From Glandiceps talaboti (lineage: Eukaryota > Hemichordata > Enteropneusta > Spengelidae): 64,000 nt of DNA. Numbering within the stretch: position 1 is the stretch's first letter; every line of letters starts with the position of its first letter. Of the stretch, positions 29,857-42,500 are shown piece after piece. The notes under the pieces are model-generated. The model was not told the origin of the DNA, searched no databases, and saw only the letters and a list, made by a program, of their open reading frames with translations. A program made the translations under genes and the position numbers. The DNA lies in NCBI RefSeq assembly GCF_964340395.1, contig NC_135569.1, positions 17,036,257-17,100,256 on the forward strand, written 5' to 3'.

Positions 29857-32533
29857 AATCATTTTAATATTGTTATGTTATTTTCATATCATAGAGATTC
29901 TGTAGCTACTAAATTAAGGATCCTTGACCCCGATGGTGTTCAAGCCAGAGGAAAAAAAAGGTTCAAACGTGGACTGTACAGAAGCATCGTAAGTTTGTTT
30001 GTGATACTTTTTGTGTATATTAATGTGAACTCATCCTGTCAAAATCATACACCAAATGACTCAGAGAAATGGGTTTTTTTTGCATCATGGACTTTACACT
30101 GTTCACTTAGCTTAGTTTTAGCTCAGTTTGCACAGTTTTTCAAAGCCTTCATATTCAATAAAGTTAAAGTTACACAATATACAGAGTTTAATTTAATTGA
30201 AATGTGAAAACATTGCAAAATAAATTCATTTAAGGGATTCCTTATAATGAGTTTTCTTCATTTTGTGATATTGAGTCGTTTCACTAAAATTCACACTGGT
30301 ATTTATTGACAATTATGGCAAGTCTAAATTTTGTTAGGTACATCCTACATCTGATGGGGAAAAGGAACATTATTAACAGGTACTCATAAGTCAACAGGCC
30401 AATAGCCGCAGATAAGTCATCAATATGCATCAAGAGAGAAGAAACTGACCTTAATTTTTACAATTTCATAGTTCCTGTGTCTAAACAAAGTTTTTATCTA
30501 TTTCTATTACATCTTTGCCATGTTAGTGTGTAACTGTTCTAGATGGTGACTTTCTAGCACAATATATGTTTTCTTTGAAGGGTCCCAATCAAGTATGGCA
30601 CCTGGATGGGTAAGTTCTTCTTTTATATGTATATGTGTGTAGGGGGTATTATTGAGCATTATGGCAGTATTATTGCATTGATAGAATATGTGAAATGGCC
30701 AATAATTGGGCATACAATTGCATGTGATTCATATTGTTGTGTGATGAGTTGCCATATGAGGTTTTGGTTTCAAAATGGACATTCAGTGGCATTTTCAACA
30801 ACAATTTATGTTCAGGGGCAGTGTTTAGATGTTCACTAACTTGTCCATTTATAAACAAACCAGTGCAAGATTTGAATCATGTCTCTCCACTTCTTAAGGC
30901 TATATGTCAAGTGTCAAGTGGCAACATTGGTGAAGTTATGATCTTATTTGAATGTAATGTAAACAGTCAAAATTGTGTAACCGCTGGTTTTGATAATTTA
31001 GAAAGATGAGAAAGTGAACATGAGAGCAAGTGTGATCATTAGATGCTATATGAGCATCCATTGATCAGATTCAAATACAAAATGATCCCTGTCTGAAAAA
31101 AAACTCTGATCACACATATTTATAAACAAACTTGAGCACTGGATGGTCACAACATTACACAACTGAAAAAGATTTCCAAAAAATGACTAGCTTTCACCCT
31201 TTTCACATAGCATCATTGGGTTTGCAACCATACCTCATTTATATTCTCTTATGCATGTATGATCTGATCTGTATGCCTATTCACAGTTACATATCATGCG
31301 ATTATCCTTGCTTGGTTACCACTGCATTCTTAGTGGGTACAAATGTACATTTCTTTTGGCTTGGCTAATTATTAACTTCAACAAATGACGTATATATGAA
31401 TGCAATGTAATGCAGCAATCATTTTTCTGTGCAATCATAAGCAAATTGAGATGAATGTTTTATTTCAATGCATTATTCTTCTATCAATATTTGTAGTTTT
31501 AGATACGTATGCATGTTTTACACAGGTATATGAGACAATAAATATGGCCCCAATACAACATGGAAGTAGAATTTCAGTCAATTCCACTAATCCAGTGCTA
31601 CATTATATTAAATGTTACATGCTATGTGACATTGAGGACAGCTAACAAAACACTGACACATATATTGCCAATATATACGCATATTTTTCCTTATTAGTCC
31701 CCACAGGGACTTACAGATTTGGTTCCGTCCATCTGTCCTGTGTCATTTCTCACACTTGACTGAAAACTGATTTCTCTCAAACTTGGCACAAGGACAACCT
31801 GCTATGGACTACATATGCACATCATTTACTCTCTTAAATGATCACATCAGAGATATAGAGATATATTTGGTAAAAAAAATGTGTATTTTTGGTGAAAAAT
31901 GTATAATTCCAAAACTACTGATTAGATTAGTCTGAAAGTTCATGGTGTGATGTTCCCATCAGTATTATGCAAATGAGGGCGAAAACGTGTCTTTTTCGTA
32001 AAAAATCTATAATTCATAAACCACTGATCAGATTGGGCTGAAATTTCATGTGAATGCATCTAGGGATGTATGGATGAATAAGTATTTATCATGCGATGAT
32101 ACCATGAGTGATACGCAAATTACATGTAAACATTTTCATTTTTGGTCAAAAACTTTACATCTCCAAAAGGACTTGGTCAGTGAGTGTGAAACTTGGTGAG
32201 ATGTTATTCTGCATATATTTGACAAAATCATGACAATGCCTTTAGCAACAAATATGGCAGCATATTTTGGTGAAATAACAATATCATCTGGTGGGCAATT
32301 GACTAAACATTCAAAAAAGGTATGCAAATACCCTATTAACCATGAATAGCAGTGGGGACTGTGTCACTATCAGCGACTTGTTTCACATTATTTCTAATTT
32401 GTTATGATTATGTTACTGTATTTCACCAGATCAATAGTAACTGTTTCATTTGTAATTTATTATACCTTCTCTTGTTTTACAGGTATGATAAATTGAAACC
32501 ATATGGCATTTGTATTAGTGGCTGTATTGATGG
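27653..32533 (+). CDS. Integrase-like (rve/DDE family) multi-exon gene, N-terminal part
   Basis: Exons with agreeing phases: 27653-27698, 28018-28108, 28649-28736, 28924-29009 (donor GCAAGT), 29895-29988, 30581-30609 and 32483-32533. The joined protein opens with a helix-turn-helix-like region (FWHAGYSSYHIKMLLEIYHD, SSRQLKYRMKKLNL), continues with GSKCGYRAMWCRLKKKY and LRILDPDGVQARGKKRFKRG, and enters the catalytic core with GPNQVWHLDGYDKLKPYG and GCIDG. In related animal integrase-like proteins the Asp of WHxDG is the first catalytic acidic residue. The remaining catalytic residues should be on later exons, which I could not find before 33.6 kb or beyond. The start codon is unclear: the frame has an upstream TGA in the first exon. 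It may be a domesticated or still mobile integrase gene, or a truncated one. Confidence 0.75.
29069..29110. repeat. (GC)n/(GCGT)n/(GT)n microsatellite
   Basis: Alternating purine-pyrimidine run in an intron, shifting from GC to GCGT to GT. Potential Z-DNA tract. Confidence 0.9.
29809..29857. repeat. (TTA)n microsatellite
   Basis: About sixteen TTA units in an intron of the integrase-like gene. Confidence 0.95.
31690..32360. repeat. Diverged interspersed repeat, TTAGTCCC end
   Basis: Begins TTAGTCCCCACAGGGACTTA and carries, inverted, the block that ends the 37.7-kb copy (GTCCGTC, CAAACTTGGCACAAGG). It is followed by loosely repeated units with ATGCAAAT, AAAAATCTATAATTC and CAGATT(G/A)GGCTGAAATTT. 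Confidence 0.6.
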
Positions 32534-32579
32534 GTATGTATTAGAGGTATTACTGGCTGTATTAATGGGTATATGCTAT

Positions 32580-33310
32580 GGGACATAGCACATGCATTTT
32601 TTAAAAATTCAGAAATTCAGAAATGTGGATTTTTGGTCAAAACATGTGTTTTTTGGTTTAAAAAAACCCCACTTAACTCCAAAACTACAGATTCAGTTGG
32701 CATGAAATTTGGTGGGAATATACTTATGAGTGAGGTAATTGATATCATGATTTTCCCATTGATATGCAAATTAGGGCTAAAAATGTGTCTTTTTGTTGAA
32801 AAAATGTATAATCCCTAAACTGCTCGTCAGATTAGGCTGAAGTTTGTGTGGAACATTCTACAGGGTGTTTTTACAAAGCATGGTTCATGGTATGATTGTC
32901 CAGTCAGTCATATGCAAATTAGGACTAAAAATGAATATTTGTGATAAAAATCTATTATTCCAAAACCCCTAAACAGATTGAAGAGAAATTTAATAGTAAT
33001 GCAACCTGGGATGTATGGATGAAGAAATATTAAGCATACGATGATACCATGAGTGATATACAAATTAGGTAAAAAATTACATATCCAGAAGTACTTGGTC
33101 AGTGAATCTGATACTTGGAGAAACGTTTCTGAAAGTGTTATTCTGTAGATTTTCTTCAAATAATTTGACGAAAAATGCCCTAGCAACCATGACCACGCCC
33201 TTATCAACAAACTAATTGCAGTATATTTTGGCTAAATAATAACATTATCTGATGGGGTATTGAGGATATATTCAAAAAAGGTATGAAAATGCTGTATCAA
33301 CCATGACGAC
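32580..33310. repeat. Diverged units of the same repeat family
   Basis: Repeated text such as TTCCAAAAC, TTAGGCTGAAGTTT, TATGCAAATTAG and GATACCATGAGTGATA. Matches the inverted units at 36.7-37.6, 55.9-56.4 and 61.7-62.0 kb. Confidence 0.55.
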
Positions 33311-33334
33311 GCACATAGCAACAGCCAATCAGTG

Positions 33335-33445
33335 TTGTATTTCACAAAGCAGTTTTCCTTAAGGACCAGCAGTGTTTGCTACATGTCGGTCCTTATGACC
33401 AGTACATGTAGTCATTTTCCCTTAAGTTCACACACTGGTGAACAG
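33335..33445. repeat. Short repeat shared with 43965-44052
   Basis: TTTTCCTTAAGGACCAGCAG, TGCTACATGTCGGTCCTTAT and TTAAGTTCACACACTGG occur in the same order in both places. The second copy is inside the hAT-like element. Confidence 0.7.
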
Positions 33446-33599
33446 ACTGCTATATCATCGCAAATTTCTATATCTGCAATTCTGAATCTGAAGAACGACC
33501 AGCTGTATGCTTTTGGAATCAAGTCATCATTGATGACACACTCCCTGCAAGTGACTGTGGGTCACCAATTATAATGTTTGGAACTTAATTTGGACTTAC

Positions 33600-36500
33600 C
33601 CTGGTTTCCACTGGTCTTGTGCCAATAATTTCTTGGTACTCTGAAAGAAAGTAATATCAAAGTATGAAACGGGCATAAAAGGTCTAGTATGTCACATGTG
33701 CTGCATCTACATATTTTAAAATATCATAATTTCTACTAGCATCTATCTCACATCATTCACAATATTCCGCAATTGTAAATATGAACCGTATTACAGTAAA
33801 GACATCTAAAATGGTTAAGTTTTATGTTTCTTTTCCTATTTGGGTAGGAGTATTTTTTCAGATATCATCATAGACATGCAGATCTGTGGAAATGTTGAGA
33901 CAGTGAAAAACAAGTCATTGAGAATGACATAGTCCCCGCTATAATTGGGTTTTAAGGAATTATCACTACTCTGATCACGCAACAACATTTGTGAACCTAA
34001 AACAAACAGACTTAGATATGTTGTGTGTGCTTGTTGGACATGGAATATGCCTCCAACAATAAAGGATTGGTTGGGTATGGGGGATCATATCACGATGAAA
34101 ATGGAGTCTGAGTTATGGCTTTGGACATGGAAAATTCACAAACAAAATGGCTGCCAGGCAGCCATATTGGATCGTATCACGACGAAAATGGATATGCACA
34201 TGTATGTCATAGAACACTGTCCTAATACCACCTTTAAATGAGATCTGTTCAAGCATGTCTGAGTTGTGGCTTTGGACATGAAAATTCACAAACAAAATGG
34301 CTGCTAGGCAGCCATATTGGATCGTATCACAATGAAAATGGATATACACATGTATGTCATAGAACACTGTCCTAATACCAACTTTGAATGAGATCTGTTT
34401 AAGCATGTCTGAGTTATGGCTTTGGACATGGAAAATTCACAAACAAAATGGCTGGCAGGCAGCCATATTGGATCGTATCACGACGAAAATGGATATACAC
34501 ATGTATGTCATAGAACATTGTCCTAATACCAACTTTGAATGAGATCTGTTCAAGCATGTCTGAGTTATGGCTTTGGACATGAAAATTCACAAACAAAATG
34601 GCTGCTAGGCGGCCATATTGGATCGTATCATGACAACAATGAATATGCACATGTATGTCATAGAACACTGTCCTAATACCAACTTTGAATGAGATCTGTT
34701 AAAGCATGTCTGAGTTATGGCTCTAGACAGGGAAAATTCGCAAACAAAATGGTTGCTAGGCGGCCATATTGGATCGTATCATAAAACAAATTGACGTGCA
34801 TATGTATGCCATAGTATGTTGCCCCTGTACCAAGTTTGAAAAAAATCGGTCCAGGCATCTCCAAGAAACAGCTGCGGACGCACGGACGCACGGACGCACG
34901 GACGGACAGACGGAACCCAATCCATAACCCAGTCCGCGGGGACTAACTACACGATTCACATGTTCACAAAATTTCATTCTAAAGTAAGTATCATGCAGTA
35001 AATTTAAAGTTCAATTTTGTAGAAGACCCATAGAAGTACAAACCACAATGTAAGGCAGTAATGAAGTAGCATGGGATGAACCTTAAAACTACAGGCAAAC
35101 CATGCCTGTATTTTTTCACATCTGGCGGCTCAGCTCACTTATGATGTCTTTACTTATGGTGTCTTTCCAAAAACCTTGATTTGTATTGTGCCTTTAATGC
35201 TGAAGTTGGGGTATAGACTATAGACAAGCTGAATGTAACACAGATTTAGCTATTTGACTTTCACAACATCTTCTGAAATCAAAAATAACTATTCAATGAT
35301 GCAATGAAACCCACTTTCAATAAAAGTGTCATCATTCACAATCTGGTATGTCCATGTTTCACTGTGAGCCAGATAATAAATATTGAATGTAGAATAATCT
35401 GTCCCATTCAATCTAAACTGTATCCAGGTATCAACAAACCAGAATCTATGAAGATTTGTTCATAGACTCTGTAAACAGTGTTCCTGGGTTAACAGTGTAT
35501 TCATGCACACAGTAGTGATTTACAAAGCATGACTATTTTGCTGCACATTGACACAAACAGTTCACCACATTCATACAGCACATGATAAATTAGGAGCTTT
35601 CCTTTTGATAAGTCTCTCACTGTGATTTGATTAAGCCTGTACTGTCACTGATTGCCAGTATACAAAACTGTAAGTATCTGACAGCAACAAGTTTAATGAA
35701 TTAGTCTCAATTAAAATCAACACTTACCATGGTGTGTCTTTCTATCACACAGATAGAAAATCATCTTTGAATAATTTGTTTGCACTTTGTTCTTATATTT
35801 CAACAAAGTGAATGGTTCATTGCTTCCAGGGATTGTTATCACTTCTGACATATCTCTGTACAGTAGAATCACATCATCAAGTGTCAATCGTTGATTTTGG
35901 CTGAGTTGCTCTTCGACAGCAGCCTGTTTTAGTTGTTCAGCATTAGCTGCAGGACATACATAATAAAATAATCAAGTCATCATCGATGGCGTAAGTCCCT
36001 ACTAGTGATTATGGGTTGGCAATTAATCTATTGTGAACAGGAAATCTTGATCTTGAAGACATAGTTTGATCAAAGTGCAATGTGGCAATTATTGCACTGT
36101 TTTTCCCAGTGAAGATATAAGGTGACTGTGGTGAAAGCTTAATGGGTAACACTGTACGTGATGTTATTGTGAAAAGCACATTTTTTGCTCTGTCATATGT
36201 AAGACTATATGCCACAGTGTGTTGTTCAAGAGAAATCAGTCCACTAATGTCCAAATGCTGGCTCTGTACAGGAAAAATTAATAACCAAATGGCTACCTGG
36301 TAGCCATAATAACAAATCACTACATGACACAGTCTCCCCCCCCCCTCCCCCCTTGCAGGCATTATTGACTAATAGTGGTGATTATCACTGCCACTTAATA
36401 AAGCGCATGGAATTGCCATGTTTATGAAAAATTCTTATCTTTAATGCATGTAACATGTTACTGAACAGTATCAAAAATAATGTCTGTGTAATGACTTTGT

Positions 36501-39500
36501 ACATATTAAGATCATAACAAACTGGCTACCTAGTAACCATTTTAGACTGTATCACAATAGAAATAGAACAGCAAATGCTTGCATTGTGGCAAGTGATTGC
36601 TACTGATGTGAAAAGGGAACTTTGACATTTGGTGGTCATGTTACTTCTGGTGTCTAGTTGAAAAATTGTTTAAATTAAAATGATTGCACCAGAGATTTTG
36701 GTAAAAAGCTTAAACTCCAAAACTACCTGGAAGATTGGCATGAAATTTGGCAAGAACATCCTTAGGAATGAATTAATGTTTGATAGGGATATTTGCATAT
36801 ATTTTTTAATGTTTACTTAATTGCCTACAAGATGATATCATTATTTGACCAAAATGTATTCCCATTTTGTTGTTGCTAAGGGTGTGGGTCATGGTTGCTA
36901 GGCATATTTAAATACACTTCTTGAACGTTTGTCCACCTGTCTGAATCTCTGTTGTTATCTTTGTGAAATACAGCAGTTGCGCTGTTGCTATGGGCGTGGT
37001 CATGACTGCTAGGGTATGTGCATATTTTTTTTGAATGTTTACTTTGTTGCTCACCAGATGATGTTATTTGACCAAAATAAACTGCCATTTAGTTGTTGCC
37101 ATGGGTGTGTCATGGTCGCTAGGGCTAATTTTGTTGACTTTATAGGTAAATGTGCAGAATAACACTTCTAGAAACATTCAACCAAGTTTCAGACTCATTG
37201 ACCAAGTGCTTGTTGAGTGGATATTTTTGACCAAAAATTCACATTTTTTACACCTAATTTACATATCACTCATGGAATCATTATATGCTTACTATTTCTT
37301 TGGGGTTTGGAATTACAGATTTTCTACCAAATAGACACATTTTTAGCCCTAATTTGCATATCACTGATCGGATTATTGTACCATGAATATCTCTTAGTAA
37401 AAACACCCTGAAGAATGTTCCACCAAAATTTCAGCCTAATCTGACAAGTGGTTTTGGGATTACACATTTTTGACCAAAAAGACACATTTTTAGCCCTAAT
37501 TTACATATTATTGGGGAAATCATCATCTCATGAACAAATCCCAATTACCTCACCCCTAAGTATGTTCCCAGCAAATTTCATGTCAATCTATTCATTAGTT
37601 TTGGAGTTAGGATTTTTTTTACCAAAAACACATTTTTTGACCCAAAATCCACATTTCTGATGTGCATATGCAAGTCATAGTATGTTGCCCTTATACCAAG
37701 TTGGAAAAAAATCGGTCCAGGCATGTCCGAGAAACAGCTCCGGATGGAAAGACGGACGAACGGACATAACCCAATCTATCAATCTATAAGTCCCTGTCCC
37801 GGACTTCGTCCGGCAGGGACTAATAAATCATATCTTGAAACAATTTGACATGCATGTGTATCATGTCATAGTGTGTTGTTCTTGTACCAAATTTGAGAGA
37901 AATCGGTCCACTCATATGACAATGCTAGCTATGCATACAATATGTATATACAGTATGTCATTGTGTGTTGTTCTTGTACCAAGTTTGACAAAAATCATTC
38001 CACTTATCCCCCAATACTGGTTCTGTACATGAACAAATCATTAACAACTGACCCTCGGTGGCCATATTGGAGCGTATCATGAAACAATTTGACGTGTATA
38101 TGTATGCCATAGTACACTGCTCTTGTATAAAGTTTGTAAAAAGCAGACATGTCCACAACTTGTCGCAGAAACAGCTCCGGCCGGACGGTACCCAATCTAT
38201 TAGTCCCCATCCCAGTCTTCGTCATGGGGAGTAATTAAACAAAAGAAAATACTACAAACTCAAAGTAAATACAAATGTAAGCATAATTATCATACAGCCA
38301 TGTCACCCTGACCATAACACTCTGGGAAGAGAGTCTCTGTTGTGGGGTAACAAAATGCACATATTCTAGTAGGACTCATACAGGGGGGGGGGGACAATGC
38401 CAGTCACGTGACACGCTATCGCGTCAGCGCAATGAAGCTCATTCAGTATTGATACACTGTCGAGTGCACTTCCTGCCTACCCCTAGCACTGTGTACTGCT
38501 GGATACAAATTCGCTGTTGACAACAGATTGACAAGGTACGTACATTGTCACGTTTCATACGTTTTAAATTCGTCTTTCCTTTATTTTTGCCATCGTAATT
38601 TATTATGTGTACTGGTACCAAATCAGATCGAAAAGTATTCAGCGACGTGACCGTGTATACCGTACCGTACGTGTACATGCCGGCCTGCAGTTCATTGTAT
38701 TTGTAGTTCGGTACGGTAGGTTGCGGTCACGTTTTTACCAAAACGAAAAAAGCACATGGATATTCCATTTTCTAGAATCAACTTCAAGGCAGCATTTGTT
38801 GGATACCTACATGTCCATTGATAATTAATGACTGTGATAGTTGTGACATTCAACGTCCAGCAAGCGACGTCTACGTCTAGTACGCTAGTGTGCAAGCTCG
38901 AGGTCAGGTGATCAGTGCACTACGCCTGGCATAACGTACCGCACCCGGTCTAACGCCCATAAGTTTACGTTCTTTCTGCGTTCTCTGTCTTGCCGTACTT
39001 ACTGAAAAATGAAGTTTCACTCGTGTCGACAAGTAAACTATGTAGTTGTTTAACATTTTTACATGTGTATTGTTTCAGATACGTGCTGTTCCCAGTGAAA
39101 TGAAACTGGTTGTGCCTTCGACGCATTTCTTGCAGAGAGTGTGAGGAGTACTCCCGTAAGAAATTTTATATGTGATCGCTGCATAATGTATCCAGGGTGG
39201 CCCTAGTTATACGACAATGACACGAAAAAATGAATTATATAAAATAAAATAAAAATGTGAGATTTACGGTGTTTTTTTTGTATTTATAACAGCATTTCTG
39301 GCAAAGTGGTTTGTTCGAAAGTGTATGGTACTATTACTAGTACAACGTTACATTAGGGGTAGACCATTCGATATCCTTGGAAGATTGGTGGAGAGTCATT
39401 ATTTTTTTTCCCCACCTGCTTGCCTGAGAATTTTTTTTTTTCTCCTTCGCCTATGCTGGCAACTTTTTTTTTCTTTGCTTCTTTGAGATATCCGGATTTT

Positions 39501-42500
39501 TTTTACGTCAACGTTGAACGCCTACATTTGTTGCCACAATTTTCTGTTTGGTTTTCACACAGGGTAATACAGAGAGTAAAAAGATGCTGTTCTATCACAC
39601 ACAGATTTTATTTAGAAAACTACATATTTCATACATATTTGATTTTTAATTAAATAAACATCATTGACAGTTTTTATGCCATGGTATGATGACACACTGA
39701 AAATACAAATCGGAAACTTGATTGGTGAGCTCAGACATTTAGATAGACCGATCAGTTTCTCCAGCTTGGGGGGATGGGGGGTGTCAGTGTTATTTTCCAT
39801 TGGGCCAACAAAAAGTCACTGACCCCATGAATAAAGTTTCATAGCATCTGACAGTAAGCTGTAGAGGAAGAGCTTTGAGACTGGAATATGTGTACCTCTT
39901 GTGTGTGTGTGTGAATGGGGGGGGGGGGGGGGGTTCTAGGGCCCTGGAGGATTTTTACTTCTAAAGGCAATGTTTAGGCCATTCAGACACTTTCAGACAA
40001 TAATTAAGTTCTTTTATAAACTATCCAATAGTGATAGTAATAGTATGAAGATTACTGTTACAAAACAGTCAAGTTCACTTTTGCCCCAAAGTGCAAGATA
40101 AGTGAAGCACTGATTGTGAAACAGCCAAAAAATTACATATAACTAGTGTGGTAGCTAGGTAATACATGTATTATATGTATAATTGTATGTATAGTTATGT
40201 TTGAACCCTTACATGAAGTAATATTTAAACCATTCATGAAAGAAACAGAGACAAGAACAAATATATATATGTACCACAGGCTAACGAAACTGACTGGTCC
40301 CTGACGTGTTTGAAACTGTTTGTCATGATTTGACAAGTGTCCTGGTTGGAGAGGTACGAGCAGGTTGAACAGTATACTCAAACCTGTGCATCATTTCCCT
40401 ATCAAGATATTTTTTTTTCTAGAAGCAGTGGTCCATCTTTTTTTTTCCATCACCCACTCATATCCGGATTTTTTTTCCACTTGGCATCTTTTTCCCCCCC
40501 GAAATCTTCCAAGCCCCCCCCCCAGGATATCAAATGGTCCAACCCTTATAGGAATATGACGAGGCGTGCGTCGCCATCTTGCAAATTAAGACAGTTTTGA
40601 CTAGTCTTTGACGCTGCCGTATAGTCATTATTCGTGGAGCATTTAGTGGTGGCAAGATATAACGTAAATATCATGAATCAAAATGTATAAATGTTGATTT
40701 TTTTCATTGAATACATGGTGTTCTTCTGTGAAAAAACCATCGGAAAATAGCGTTCGTCGAAAGCTATGACTAAGTAGTTTGACCTGTCTCCTGCATTCGA
40801 ACATAAATAATTTCACAACTGGACGTTTTTGATATTATTTAAGCAGTTTGGGATGATGCTTTATAGCTTTACAACAAATGTGGAATTTATCTTGAGAAAT
40901 TATTTACATATACACTCAAAATTCATTGAAAAACGGGAAATACTCGCTTGTACTATAAGTTGTAGTGCAGCGGGGTCACGCTCTATTGTTCTAGGGGTCA
41001 AACCATATCACGTGGTAGGTATCGTCCCCCCCCCCCCTGGACTCATAGTAGTCAATCTGCAATTGTATTTAATGTAGTCACACCAAGTACAATAAAGCAG
41101 GTATACAGGTTAAGTGAACTAGTATCTTAAAAATACACCTACATTCATTTACTTTGATAGGTTCTACTTCTACATGATGAACGTAATGGATGATTAACTT
41201 AAGTGCATATTGAGCACATATTGCCTGGCCATGAGGGCTATAGCACCCGTTCATTACCCCCTCATGACTGTGAGTTACCAGAATCACATGCTATTTCCTG
41301 AGGCCAAAGGTCGAGGGAAATAGCATGTGATTCTGGTAACTCACAGTCACGAGAAGGTAATGAACGGGTGCTATAGCCCGAATATAGGCAGGGGTGAACA
41401 AATCCACTGGTCCGAGGTCCGGGACCAGTGATTTTTTTGGGCGGACCACACAAATTTGACCTTGTCTGGTCCGTCGGACCAGTACCTTAAACTGTAAATA
41501 ATCATGCTAAAAAGTAGGAACAGCAACAACTGAATGTGAACAAACAAGAAATACGATCACGATGGAGCCAAAACTACAAGCCTTGCATGACCTTTCGATG
41601 GGTCATGAAGTATTATCAGGTGACTTCCGACTTCAAACCAGCAATATGCTATAGAGAGGGGGCGTGAACTTTGACAGTTGAATGACTGGTGGGTGCGTCA
41701 ATACGTCATAGTAGCGGCCGTACATCGTAGTTTATTTCACTGAATCAACAACAATGTGAAATGATAGACAGGAGATAACACTCAACGCACATGTGGCTCA
41801 TATCATTACTAGTAGGGACATACCGGTTTAGGGACACGAGAATTAGGAAGACAAGAGTAATAATTTCATTGTATAATAATTCAAATGTATCAAACGAAAC
41901 ATTTTATTTGATATCATTCTGTCAGCATTGACTGTATTATTGTTTTTATTCATAAAGGAGCTTCAAATGATTTGTAGTAGAACCCCTTTTATGAAATGAA
42001 GTCATCCAAATGACGCACAAACTTCATGTTATCCCACAAAAGTCCGGGACAAAAGTTACCAAGTTTGTCCACTGGGCAAGTGAATAACAAAGGTTTCATC
42101 ATTTTTGCCAACCTCAGTTACTTCCATGATAGCAATCACTGACTGTCATCTTGGTTTTTCCAATGACTTACAAGGGTTGACGATACCATACCAGTCCTCC
42201 TGCATTGCTTTCTGCAATATGCTGGTCTCGAACCTCAGATGCAGAGCTCAGATGTGTGCACACATGTTGCTCATTCCATTTCGGGTGTGTGCAGCGTGCG
42301 AAATTAACGCCGGTCCTTCGGCCCGAGACCAACAGATTTCCGTTCGGACCGACGGTTTTTCAGAATTACAACAACATATCGGTCCTTATGACCGATTGAA
42401 ATTTGGAGTAAATAATAACATTTATTCAAAGATATATCCAATTTCACCTACATGAATCTGATCTTGTGTTACCTATTTTACTCTCGACATCTCGTTCAAG

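Noticed and set aside
36009-36362. 117-residue open frame on the - strand
   Set aside because: It overlaps repeat-like sequence and a poly-C tract, has no splice support and no recognisable motif.
38450-39160. Start of a further protein-coding gene
   Set aside because: Splice-like signals exist, but no reading frame longer than about 15 codons joins them; kept only as a low-confidence note.
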